Below are positions 42,034 through 52,900 of a stretch of 64,000 nt of DNA, in pieces. Position numbers and translations under genes: made by a program. The stretch is taken from the NCBI GenBank assembly GCA_020310875.1, contig CM035423.1, forward strand, positions 125,090,164 through 125,154,163. The letters are read 5' to 3'. How positions within the stretch are numbered: the first letter of the stretch is position 1; the number at the start of each line of letters is the position of its first letter. This stretch comes from Ceratopteris richardii. Lineage: Eukaryota > Streptophyta > Polypodiopsida > Polypodiales > Pteridaceae. A model generated the notes under the pieces. That model saw only the letters and a program-made list of their open reading frames with translations. It ran no database searches and was not told where the DNA came from.

Positions 42034-43305
42034 TATTGGAGCAAGTCTATGACAAGCCTAAGTATTGGCTTGAGTCTCACAAAGTCTTAGAAGAAGTTTT
42101 AAAAAGAAGACTATGTAAAGTTCACTTGTGAACTACCTCTTGTAACTTTTGAAGAGTTTACTTAATGTAAAAGTAAGAGAATCTTAAGTGGTTGAGTCCA
42201 CTTGATCAAGAATGGAAAGAGGAGTCACGAATTTGTGATTTGTGGTAGGTAGAGAATCAAATCAATCATTGATTGATTGGAGAGTGATTGAGGGAAGTTA
42301 GCCTCCCAAACTCAACTATAAATAGATGGCAGTTTTAGTTGTGGTTAGAGAGACCTATGTGAAGACCTCCAAGAGCTGAGCTTTATGCCATATCAAGGTG
42401 TGATTACAAGGCACACACATGTATCAGTAAGTCATTGTATTGTACAAGCAATATACTTTCATTTTCATGATTATTTGAGTTCATCTTTTCATGTTCTTGT
42501 GAAGTGTACTACTCACTGCCATTACTCTCAGTTTTCTCAGTCAGCTTGCATAGATGTTTTCTCTTAGCTTGGTGCATCATTTTCAGTGATTTAACTTGGT
42601 AAAGTTAGCTCTATAAGTCTACTATATGCTCACAGATTTTCATGTCATTTGGATGTTACAATCTTCAGTTAAGTTCATTTGAAGTCAATAGGGTCTGTTC
42701 ATCTTCACTTCTCTATCAGGTACCCGACTTTTTCACTCATCTTGTCAGAGCCATTTCTCAGTGGTTACTTATCCAAATTCAGTGATTTAAAGCTTTTTGG
42801 ATTCAGCTTACTCTCTAGTATAACCATACAAATTTTCATAATCATTGGATTCCTACATTTGGAGTTATGTGGATTTTTCTGCTCACTGGTCTATTTCTGT
42901 AGCAGCCTATGAAAATCGGGATGATGTCATCAGTTGTTAAAACTCATTCTCAGTGTGTGGTTCATTATTTTTTATCAGATTACTCTTGAAAGTTAGCTCT
43001 TTAAGTTACCTAGACTTCCCCAAGAGGAATTAAGCTAATTGCTACTGTGCTCAGAGAATTATGTAAAACACTAAACAGGTGTATGAACCAAGAATAGCAA
43101 GTTTTCACCTCTGAGCTAACTCCAACTTATCTGTTTTGATCTATCTTTTTGAGAGTGATCTTCCAAGGTACATAGGGTGTCTAATACATCCATTGGCAAG
43201 CTAAAAGGGCCCACCATATACTCCTGGAGTTCATTTGGCTGGTGTAGATCAAGGATTTTGCAACACCTCTTCATCTTCAAGCACATACCTATCCATCTCT
43301 TCACA
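42034..43305 (+). repeat. 3' LTR of element D
   Basis: 1272 bp, the same length as the 5' LTR, preceded by the purine tract TTGAGGGGGAGC. It is followed by the GTATG target duplication and then element C integrase. Confidence 0.94.
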
Positions 43306-43310
43306 GTATG

Positions 43311-45862
43311 ATGGGCAAGCAACAACGAAAGGCATTTCCAAGAGAGACCAGCAATCGATCTCAAGCTCCTCTAGAGTTGGTACATGCTGATCTCTGCGGT
43401 AAAATGTCTACACCTACTTTAGGAGGATCTTTCTACTTCTTGCTATTAGTCGACGATTATAGTAGAAAGATGTGGGTTTATTTCATTCAAGAGAAGGCTC
43501 ATGCTTTTGAAAAATTTAAAGTGTGGCATACATATGTAGAAAATGAATCAGGAAGGAAACTGAAGAAATTTAGAACAGATAGAGGAGGTGAATTCTTGTC
43601 AACAAAATTCAACAATTACTGTAAGGAGCATGGTGTGAAAAGGCAACTTACCACAGCTCATACACCTCAACAAAATGGCGTTGCTGAACGCAGGAACAGG
43701 ACAGTAGTTGAAATGGCCCGTTGTATGTTAAAGGCTCAAGACATGCCTGATTCATTCTGGGCAGAAGCAGTCAATACAGCAGTCTACATCCTCAATCGAA
43801 GCTACACAAAAGCTCTGAAAGGGATGACTCCTCAAGAAGCATATTCTGGTAAAAAGCCTTCAGTTTTGCATTTCAAATTTTTTGGTTGTTTTTGTTATGC
43901 ACATATTCCTGATTCAACAAGATCAAAGTTGGATTCAAAAAGCAAAAAGTGTGTCTTCCTAGGATATAGTGAAGAGTCTAAAGCATATAGGTTGTGGGAT
44001 CCTGAGGCAAGGAAGATTTTTGTCAGCCGAGATGTGGTGTTTGATGAACGACCACACTTAGTAGAAGATAAAGGTAAATCTACTATCTCATCAAATGGAG
44101 AAATATCTCACCTTGTGCCTATCAAAAGACAGGTTAAAGTTGAGGAGGAGGAAACATCTGATGGAGAAATTTCCTCAATAAAAAGCCAACCAGTTGTAGC
44201 TGCACAGCGTAAGCCACTACCGAAGTGGGCACAACAGCTCTTTGATTATCACAATCCGCATGTAGATGTACCAGAATCATCATCGGATGGATTACGAAGA
44301 TCAAAGAGAATAGAGGAGCAAAGAAGAGCCTCAGAACACATTGTTAACATGGCTCTAATGGCAGATATCATGGGCTCGATAAAGGAACCTACCACCATCG
44401 AAGAAGCCCTTGATGATCCAGGTTGGAGAGCGGCAATGCAGTCGGAGTATGATAGTATACTAAAAAATGATACATGGGATCTAGTCGACTTGCCGCCAAA
44501 GAAGAAGGTAATAGGTACTAAATGGATTTGGAAAGCTAAGTATAAAACATATGGAACATTAGAAAAGTATAAGGCAAGATTAGTTGCACAGGGTTTTTCA
44601 CAGATTGAAAGATTTGATGTTCAAGAAACTTTTGCACCAACAGCACGCATGACAACTATTCGAACGGTACTTGCAGTAGCTGCACAAAAGGCCTGGCCTA
44701 TTTTCCAGATGGATGTCAAATCTGCATTTTTGAATGGTCACCTCAAGGAGGAGGTATATGTATCTCAACCACCAGGTTTTGAGGTGCCAATTCAGAAAAT
44801 AAAGTTTGCAGGTTGAAGAAAGCTTTGTATGGACTTAAGCAAGCTCCACGGGCTTGGTACCAACGAATAGATCATTTTTTCAAAAATATGGGTTTTGAAA
44901 GAAGTACTTCTGATGCTAACTTGTATGTAACGAAAAGGGATAGCAAGCTAGTTGTTGTCATTGTATATGTAGATGATTTGATCATTACAGGAGATCATCA
45001 GGAACTCATCAATCAAACTCAGATCAGCTTAGGAACTGAGTTTGAAATGACAGACTTAGGTCTACTCCATTTTTGTCTGGGAATCGAAGTATGGCAAAGG
45101 AGGGATGGCATTTTCATCTCACAACAAAAATATGCCAAAGAGATTCTCAAGGCATTTGGAATAATGGACTGCAAGCCAACTAGCACACCTATGGAGGTAA
45201 ATCATAAGCTATCTATGGATGATAACATGCCTGATGTAGATGCTAAGAAGTATAGGAAGCTCGTTGGAAGTCTTATTTTTCTGTGCAACACTAGACCAGA
45301 CATTTGCTATGCTGTTGGAGTATTAAGCAGGTTTTCCAACAAACCTAAGGAGACTCACTGGAATGCTGGAATGCGAATTCTAAGGTACATTGTACGAACC
45401 TTGGATTTTGGTATTTTTTATACCACAGGTGATACACTCCAAGGATATTGTGATTCAGATTGGGCTGGAGATTGTGATTCTAGAAAATCAGTTTCTGGAT
45501 ATTGTTTCTCACTTGGTTCAAGAATATTTTCTTGGGTAAGTAGAAAGCAATCAACTCTCGCACTCTCCTCCACTGAAGCAGAGTACAAAGCAGCTTGTTT
45601 TGCTTCTTGTGAGGCAGTCTGGTTAAGGAGAATTCTTGCAGATCTAGGCTTTCCATCAAATATGGCGGCTGTACTCAAGTGTGATAATCAAAGTTGTATG
45701 ACTATTGCAAAGAACCTAGTATTTCATGCTCGCACCAAGCACATAGAAGTACAGTACCATTACATTTGTGAGCTAATTGAAGATGAAATTGTGGAGCTAG
45801 AATATTGCCCAACAGAGGCAAATTGTGCTGACATATTCACTAAAGCACTTGGAAGAGAGTAG
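43311..45862 (+). pseudogene. Element C integrase, reverse transcriptase and RNase H
   Basis: Integrase shows [35 protein letters not shown] and [13 protein letters not shown]. An acidic linker precedes RT, which starts near [22 protein letters not shown] and has [18 protein letters not shown] and the YVDD box (VIVYVDDLIITG, about 44958-44990). RNase H has DSDWAGD, SSTEAEYKA, ARTKHIEVQYHYI and ADIFTKALG. It is nearly whole, with about one break. The stretch 45863-45938 to the LTR holds the purine tract. Confidence 0.9.
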
Positions 45863-45925
45863 CTTAACAGACACCTTCAACAGATGGGCATAGGACCGAA
45901 ACCTACTTGATTTTTCATCGGTAAA

Positions 45926-45938
45926 CATTGAGGGGGGG
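45926..45938 (+). promoter_or_regulatory. Polypurine tract of element C
   Basis: ATTGAGGGGGGG directly precedes the 3' LTR at 45939; it is the plus-strand primer. Confidence 0.82.
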
Positions 45939-46655
45939 TGTTAGTATATGATCAATGTCTACCCCTCATGATTGTATGCACATTTTGTAAGGCCCCCGTT
46001 ATGAGGAGAATCCAAGCGTGCATTACCCAATTGATGGGAATCCCAACTTGCATGTTGGATGAAGGTCATATTGGACCATGTAAGGTATTGTAAGGAAAGG
46101 GAGTTATCAGGGTCCCCAATTGGGGGGTCCGGGGCAGCGGGGAGCAGCCCAGCTGGGGGGTCCAAGGGGGCCAGCGGGCCCCCTGGCTGGGGGGTCCCAG
46201 GGGGCCAACGGGCCCCCTGGTGGGGGTCCGGGGACAGCGCCCATGGCGCGACGGTAAAGGGAATATTCCATAGAATATTCCCTATCGGAGTCAAAAATCA
46301 TTTATATTTGTTAGGTCGGTTCAACCGGTCTAAGCCGTGTATGACAATTACGCGTGCGGTGGCCGCCCACGCTCTACCGCCCATGTATAGCCGTCCACGG
46401 AAGGCCACCCATGATCCGATATATACATGACTTCTGCACTACCTGAGACATCAAGTTGAGCTAGCATACCTCTACCTTGTATCTCCCTATCTAGAGTTGT
46501 CTAGATCGCCATTTAAGCACTACCTTGAGAGCGCACGGGTGGACAACGCCATCATCTTTGTACTTGCTGCTAGTAGAAAATTGTTCAGATTCTCTTATAT
46601 CTGTTATCTTCTCTGCTATTGCTCCTGTGTTATATTGCGTAACTATTGTCTTACA
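45939..46655 (+). repeat. 3' LTR of element C
   Basis: 717 bp with the same ends as the 5' LTR, followed by CATTG. It is 66 bp longer because a GC-rich patch (about 46120-46250) holds an extra copy of a repeat built from CCCCCTGGCTGGGGGGTCC-like sequence. A TATA-like GATATATACA is at 46418-46427. Confidence 0.93.
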
Positions 46656-47174
46656 CATTGGGCATTGATTATCATGTCAATGATCATGTAAAACATTGTC
46701 ATATAATACAATAGATCATTGTTTATATCTGTTGATCTCTCTGTCATTGCCACTCAAAGCAGTGGTCTTGTATTGCTCATATCTTAGTCATTACTCCACC
46801 ATTTTATGGCTTGTTGGAATTGTCTCCAAGTCTACTAGATGTTGACAAAATTTGAAGACATCCCATTCGGTGGATTGGGAGAAAAGAGCCTCAAAGTAGT
46901 CACTAGTCATTCTCTACACAGGTCCTAAAAAATCGGGGGTAATGCTACACTTGCTAAATTGATTGCTCTATGTATAGTCAATCATTTTAAGTGATTCCAC
47001 TTGGAATCATTAGTTCTTTAAGCTAATCTGATATATCTAGAAGGAATTTTTCTAATTCCTATTGTACTGGGAGCATTGAGCTTAACAAGTAGCAAGTGTG
47101 TGAACCCAAATAGAAAGTTTTTGATGATTTGTGAATTGTGAAGTTATCTGTTTTGGATCAATCATTACAAGGAT
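46656..47174 (+). repeat. 3' LTR of C1, right part
   Basis: Begins with the CATTG duplicate and aligns with 14848-15380 of the C1 5' LTR. The match stops at about 47174, some 150 bases short of the expected LTR end, where element E sequence begins. Confidence 0.8.
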
Positions 47175-47811
47175 AACAATGAATGATTGCATCAATGAAC
47201 AAGGATAGGACAATAAAGTTTTACATGGTTATCCTCTAGCAAGTAGAAGCAAGAGAAATAGTGAAAAAAAGAGTGGAGCAAGGACTATGAAAGCATTGAA
47301 ATTTGATACAAAGAACAGTGCTTAAAGGAAACAGAAAAGGAAGAAGATCACGGAAATGCTAAAGTGCTAGCCATAGAAAAATATCAAGGGAACTTATAGG
47401 ACGAGAGAAACAAAGCTTCAGTCAAACAACATCATGAATCATTTGAAGTACTTGAACATTTCAAATGTTATGAGGTGGAAGAAAGAAAAATAGCCATTCA
47501 AATGCCAAAAAGAGAAGCTCAAGAAGGAGAAGTATATGACAACAAAGAACAGACAAAAAAAGTGATAATAACCATGAATGGAGAAGAGGAGAGATGTATA
47601 TACATAGGTAAGGACAACCAACATAACTGATAGAGTTAATTCGAGAGTATAGGGACGTGTTCACTTGGACATATAAAGACCTCAGAGGAGTAGATCCCTC
47701 TATTTGTTCCCATAGAATTCGATTGACTCTAGGCACAAAACCCATGAAACAAGACCATACACCTACAATGATGTTTATTCCACCAAGATTTAGGAAGATA
47801 TCAATAAGTTA

Positions 47812-48231
47812 TTGACATCAGGATTCATATACGAGATTGAACACATGCACTGGGTATCACCTTTAGTACTCATGCCCAAGAAAAATAGAAAAATTAGGGT
47901 TTTTATTAACTTGAAAAAGGTTAATGCACTCACAATTCATGATAGTTACCCATTACCCATAACGGATAATCTTTTGGAAAGAGTAGTAGGCAAAGAAGTC
48001 TACAACTTTCTTCATGGATTCTCAGGTTGCAACCAAGTAGCTATTGCCACTGAGGATCAGCATAAAATTGTGTTTGCTATTAAATGGGGAGTGTACGCCT
48101 TTAGAGTTTTGCCATTTGGGTTGACCAACACCCTAGAAACCTTCATGAAGTTGATGTGTCATGTTTTCAAAGAGTTTTTGAGGAAAAGCTTGGAGGTCTA
48201 TGTGGATAACCTATGTACTAACTCTTATTAA
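47812..48231 (+). pseudogene. Element E reverse transcriptase
   Basis: A Ty3-type RT fragment with the INLKKVNA, DSYPLPIT, FLHGFSGCNQVAIA, FAFRVLPFGLTN-like and YVDN-box regions in order. It aligns along its length with element A RT. Fossil. Confidence 0.8.
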
Positions 48232-48599
48232 TGCATAAATCACATGCCAAAATTGATGAGAATCTTTGATAAATGTAGACAATATTGACTTTTTCTGAAT
48301 CTAGAAAAGTGTGTCTTTTATGGTCAGACAAGGCAAAATCTTGGGACATATAGTGTCCAACAATGGCATCTCAACCGACAAAGATAAAATCAAAGTCATT
48401 TTGGAATCACCAAGACCTAAGAATGCAAAGGAAGTGCAAGCCTTTATGAAACATTGTGGATATTACAAATGATTCATCTACATGTATGTCATAATCGTTA
48501 AACCTCTATATGGGTTGTTGAATCAATTTGTTTGGATGGAAGAATGTGAAAAAGCTTTTAATGAATTGAAAATTAGATTGAGTTCAACACCAATTCTAA

Positions 48600-49350
48600 A
48601 AGTATGTAACTAGAATAAAGAATTCCATATTCATGTGGATGCATCCAATTACACAAACGGATGCATCTTAACACAAGTAGCTGATGAAGGAAAATTAGAT
48701 CACCCTATAGCTTATGCAAGTAGACAACTAAACCAAGCAAAATGCAACTACACTACTATTGAATGAGAAGGCTTAAGGATGGTCTATGCGGTGAAAAAAT
48801 TCAGATATTACCTCCTAGCCAACAAATTTAAATTTTTCATTGATCACCAAGCACTATTGTACTTAGTCAATAAACCCTGCAATAGAGGAAGGCTAGTGAG
48901 ATGGTTTCTACTACTAATGGATTTTGACTTTGAGGTAGTAGTAAAGAAGGGCAACACTTATGTAAGAGCTGATCGCTTGTCGAGAATGACATATGGAGAA
49001 CCACCCACAAGAGTAGTTGACGAGCAACTTGATACTTACTTGTTCACCTTAGAAGTGTATCCAAAATGGGCTGAGAAGTTGATTCCTATACTTACTCGTG
49101 GACCACATCATAAGATCAACAGAAACACCAATAGGGAGTTATGGCAAACCAGAAACCTCCACATTTTGGTAAGGAGTTTATACTTCAAAGTCTCGAATGG
49201 AGTACTTTTAAGATGTGTGGAAGATGAGGAACATAAGAGTTTACTTGAACAAGCCCATGTAAATAAATGGAGAATGCACAAATGTGTTAGTGGAACAACA
49301 CAAGAATTGAAAAGATTAGGTGTGTATTGGCCTGATGTGCAAAGGACGTG
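48600..49350 (+). pseudogene. Element E RNase H and start of integrase
   Basis: RNase H blocks (HVDASNYTNGCIL-like, AVKKFRYYLLANKFKFF, DHQALLYLVNKPC, ADRLSRM) are followed by the linker and an HHCC-type zinc stretch toward 49350, matching element A in order. Fossil with many breaks. Confidence 0.75.
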
Positions 49351-49863
49351 AATGAGCACATCATTGACTACGAGGTGTGTCATGAAACTCCACTTGATGA
49401 GCATTCCTCATTATGTTATTCCATCATTGTCCCAGAATGGAGAAAATCATTAGTTAATCTTTTGAAATCATGCACTTATCCTGAAGGAGCAAGCTTAGAT
49501 AGGAAGAGAGCATTAGAAGAACAGAGCAAAGAATACACCATAATGGGAAAGCAATTATTCAAAAGAGGAAAGGATAATCAATTACAACTATGCATGCATG
49601 AAGGGGAATACCTTCCTCTTCTAGAGATGACTCATGAAGGAGCAATTGGAGGTCATTTTTCAACTAAAAAACTGTAAAAATGATTCTCTTTGTTGGCTTA
49701 TGGTAGCCTACCTTACATATGGATGTAGAAACTTACATGTAAAGTTGTGACATATGTCAACAAAAAAAGTATCCTATAAGAAGAGATGACATGCCTTTGA
49801 GAACCATGATTACTGTGTGGGCCTTCTCAAAATGTGGTATTGGTTTCATTGGACCAATAAACC

Positions 49864-50095
49864 TATTGATATATTTAGGTAATGATGTGTGTGAACACAC
49901 TAGGACCATCAGAGAACTTTTTCCCCTCTTTAGGAGGTTTTTTTCCCCTGGCTTGTATATATGCCTATTTCCCTAATGGGTTACTTATCTTTGTACATTC
50001 TGGTGGTAATACATTCAGTATTGTGTGTTGTGCTCCAAGCTTCTTCTTCTTCCTTTGTGTTGTTCACATGCTTCCGTAGACCTCAAACTCCAACA
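49864..50095 (+). repeat. 5' LTR of element F
   Basis: 232 bp, TATTGATATATTTAGG...CTCCAACA, homologous to the sense strand of the element B LTR. A decayed primer site (CGGTATCAAAAC, 50098-50109) follows. Confidence 0.83.
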
Positions 50096-50444
50096 ATCGG
50101 TATCAAAACAAGTCACCACTTCATCTAGGATGTCGTCGATACCCCTCTGGTCATAGACTCACAATTGCACGAAATTTGGTGAGCATACTGAGGGTGACAA
50201 GGAGATCAAAACAGCTTCATTGCATTGTGTTGAATTTGTGATCTAAGCTCATTTTGGCCTCCGAACACACTATCATAGCACTTGTGCAGGATATTTTGTC
50301 TTTTTGTGCCAAAGTTATATATAAGTTTTCATTCGCCAGTATAGGCATCTTGAAGTCTACTATAGGTTTGGTAGAACTTGATAGGGTAGTTCTGTTCAAC
50401 TTTTTGAGATACAATCAATTTTTTGCATCAAGTTATTTTAGTCA

Positions 50445-51690
50445 ATGGCCATGGCTAAAAGCAGTGACGTATTTTGTATGTTGGCTATTGAGGATAAGTT
50501 GGATGGTACCAATTATCCATCATGGGCTTATATGATGTGCCATGTATTGGTTGTAAAAGGACTATGGAATATTGTGCAAGGTGTCAAAAAACATCCTATT
50601 ACACCTACAAACACAATTGCTGAAGGTGATGTATATGGCATTGAAGATGACAATATTCTTCATGTTCCTGTTTGTGTTGCGGTTCCTACTACACCTATTG
50701 TAGAGCAAATTTGTTGGGATGGTAGAGATCCTCAGGCACATGCATTGATAGCCTTGTCAGTCAAACGTGCCATTATTCCTCACATTCGCTCTTGCAAAAC
50801 AGCTAAGGATGCTTGGGATGCACTTACCACTTTATACTAGGCAAGGAATGAGGCTCGTGTTGCTTACATCCAAAAATAGTTGGAGAGTGAGCACAGAAAG
50901 GAAGGTGATTCCATGGACAATTTTCTTATAAAGATCAAAGATTTGAAGGAACACTTGATTTGTATTGATGAAGTCTTACCTGATAGTTCACTTGTGCAGA
51001 CTATTCTGAATGGTCTTTCCGATTCATATCAAAGTTTTGCTTCCACTCTTTGTTTGATGTTGAAAGACAATCCAAATGCCTTAAAATTTGAGGATTTAGT
51101 CTCTATTCTATTGCAGAAAGATCAGTCTAGGTAGAATAGGTCCATTATGTGTGTTGCAGATCAAGCTTTCCTAGCTAGTCAAAAGGGCAAAGGTAAATGT
51201 AGCTCTTCTACTAGTAAGCAAAAATCTACTAATTTTACACAATCAAAGAATGATGATAGAGACAAGAAGAAAATAGAAAAGAAAAAATTGTTTTGCAAAT
51301 ATTGTAACGCAAATGATCATGTCAAAAAGAGTTGTCCAACATTGGCTGCTAAAGAGGCAAAGAAAAAAGAGTCTAGAATGGTTGTTGTAGAGGCCTCTAC
51401 ACTGAAAATAGAGTCTGCTAATCTAGTGTAGAATGAAGAATGGGCATTTAATACTATTTGTAGTTTTGACTCATCTTCTCCTGAATAGTGTATGTCTGCA
51501 GTAGACTCAGATGTTTGGTACTTTGATAGTGGGGCAACCAAACATATTACCTTGCAACGTAGTTTCTTCACTTCACTCAAGCCTGCCCCTACAAGGAACA
51601 CTATCACATGCACCAACAACTCCTCTTATCCTATCATGGGAGTTGGTAAGATCATTCTGACTACTGTTGATGGTAGTTCTTTTACATTGT
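50445..51690 (+). pseudogene. Element F gag, knuckle and protease
   Basis: Gag begins MAMAKSSDVFCMLAIEDKLDGTNY and matches B gag block by block (AHALIALSVKRAIIPHIRSC, GDSMDNFLIKIKDLKEHL). The knuckle CKYCNANDHVKKSC is near 51293-51340 and protease WYFDSGATKHIT near 51515-51550. Fossil with many breaks. Confidence 0.82.
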
Positions 51691-52534
51691 GAGATGCTTT
51701 ATTTGTGCCAGGGATCAAGAAGAATCTGTTATCAGTTTCAGCTTTAGACAAGATTGGCTTGGTTGTGAAATTTGTTGATGACAGATGTACAATTCATGAT
51801 ATGTCAAATGCCAATGTGATTATTGCTTCTAGTATTTAATGTCATGGACTATATAAGCTCATAGACTATGAAAAATCTATGAGTAATTTGGCATGTGCAC
51901 TACATGATTCTCATGCTATGTCAGATGCAAAGATTTGGCATGCACGCTTTGGTCATCTGAATTTTGCTAGTTTACTATGCCTATAGAAATATGAAATGGT
52001 GTCCTCTCTGCCCAAACTTGAGGCACCTCGTAAACATGTATGTGATGGCTGTATTTTGGGCAAAATGCAGCGTTCCTCATTCCCAAAAGATGGTTCAATT
52101 TGAGCTACTAGAAATTGCAGCTTATTCATAGTGATGTTTGTGCTCCTATGCACACACCCTCTTTTGGGAATTATCTTTACTTTGTGACTTTCATCAATGA
52201 TTTTTCCAGGCATGCATGGGTATATCCATTGAAAGCAAAGTTTGAAGTGTTTATGCGCTTCAAATAGTTTTTGGTTTTGGCCGAAAATCTATCAGCATGT
52301 AAAATGGGCACCCTCCATTCTGATCGAGGGGGAAATATATGTCTTTTGACTTTAATGCATTTCTAGATGAACGTGGGATAAAACATCAGTGTACATTGCC
52401 ATATACACCTCAACAAAATGGAGTTGTTGAACAGAAGAACATGTCAATCATGGAGATGGCAAGGTGTATGGTCAAGAGTCAAACATAGTTTTTGGCTTGA
52501 GGCAGTCATGTGTGCAACATATGTACTCAACAGG
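51691..52534 (+). pseudogene. Element F pre-integrase and partial integrase
   Basis: It matches element B in order: WHARFGHLNFASLL, SLPKLEAPRKHVCDGCILGKMQRSSFPKDG, then the integrase core up to CATYVLNRC. The copy is cut by the LTR of element G. Fossil with many breaks. Confidence 0.78.
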
Positions 52535-52900
52535 TGTCACTCTAGTGCAATTGAAAGTACCAATGTGAGAAGCTTCACCTCGTAATTGTCAATATGTAGA
52601 GAGTTTAGGCAGATATGAAGATCAAGAGCGAATGGTGTGTATGAAGAAGATGGTCAGGAATGTGAGAGCATACACACGCATGCATACACACACACACATA
52701 CACTAGGAAAGTCGCGATGGAGATCAATGGAAGGCAAGAAAAAGAACTCTTAATCATATTCATCATCATCTAGTTACAATAGCTCTTCTAGCTCTAGCTC
52801 ATAGGTTCAATCATAAACTAACAACAACCTCAAAATAAGCTCTCTAGCTCTATTTATAGTTTTTGCCTAGTTTTGATCGGTTTCACATCTAGTGATCGAC
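52535..52900 (-). repeat. LTR of element G, outer part
   Basis: It aligns with 14169-14515 of the element A LTR in the same orientation, including the CA-rich microsatellite, the CTAGCTC words and the TATA region (CTATAAATAG, 52851-52860 on the minus strand). The outer end TGTCACTC follows element F integrase sequence. ACAGG (52530-52534) would be one copy of the target duplication; its partner is off-window. Confidence 0.8.

Larger units (their letters stand above)
36584..43305 (+). mobile_element. Element D: near-whole Ty1/copia retrotransposon nested in element C
   Basis: Two LTRs of exactly 1272 bp and a GTATG target duplication (36579-36583, 43306-43310) bound 6722 bp. The primer site is tRNA-Met type at 37857-37868 and the purine tract TTGAGGGGGAGC is at 42022-42033. 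The internal part codes gag-pol in one frame with about one break. The LTRs differ at about 29 of 1272 sites by hand count, near 2.3%; at an assumed 1.3e-8 per site per year that is of the order of a million years, but the rate for this lineage is unknown. The LTRs start with TA rather than TG. Confidence 0.95.
34368..46655 (+). mobile_element. Element C: Ty1/copia retrotransposon, split by element D
   Basis: TGTTAG...CTTACA LTRs of 651 and 717 bp bound the element, with a perfect CATTG target duplication on both sides. The order on the + strand is tRNA-Met primer site, gag, CCHC knuckle, PR, pre-integrase, [element D], IN, RT, RH, purine tract. Apart from element D it looks nearly whole, with perhaps one or two breaks. 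LTR divergence by hand is about 25 substitutions in some 645 aligned bases, near 4%, leaving out a length difference in a GC-rich repeat. Confidence 0.94.
14831..47174 (+). mobile_element. Element C1: old Ty1/copia retrotransposon that hosts elements A, B, C and D
   Basis: Its own sequence is 14831-15729, 29180-34367 and 46656-47174; the rest is later insertions. The order on the + strand is 5' LTR (its first part lies beyond element A, off-window), degenerate tRNA-Met primer site, gag, PR, IN, RT, RH, purine tract, 3' LTR. Gene order PR-IN-RT-RH marks Ty1/copia. It is clearly broken, with several breaks plus an extra insertion of about 0.7 kb near 31.7-32.4 kb. The protein sequence and the LTR share features with element D, so the two are of related lineages. 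The 3' LTR match stops near 47174, before the expected end. Confidence 0.85.
47175..49863 (+). mobile_element. Element E: very decayed Ty3/gypsy relative of element A
   Basis: Plus-strand translations recall element A pol: an upstream piece (PKREAQEGEVYDNKEQTKK), RT (TSGFIYEIEHMHWVSP, INLKKVNALTIHDSYPLPIT, LPFGLTN, EVYVDNLC), RNase H (FRYYLLANKFKFFIDHQALLYLVNKPCN) and the integrase zinc region (HEGAIGGHFS, then GIGFIGPIN). The order is RT-RH-IN, hence Ty3. It is cut at 49864 by element F. There are many breaks, so this is among the oldest elements here. Gag, LTRs and primer site are not visible. Confidence 0.85.
49864..52534 (+). mobile_element. Element F: decayed Ty1/copia element of element B's family, 5' part
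   Basis: A 232 bp LTR like that of B is followed by a decayed primer site, leader, gag (from 50445), knuckle, protease and part of integrase, all on the + strand. The integrase is cut at about 52534 by element G; the rest is not in the window. It is inserted in element E at 49864. There are many breaks, so it is much older than B. Confidence 0.85.
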
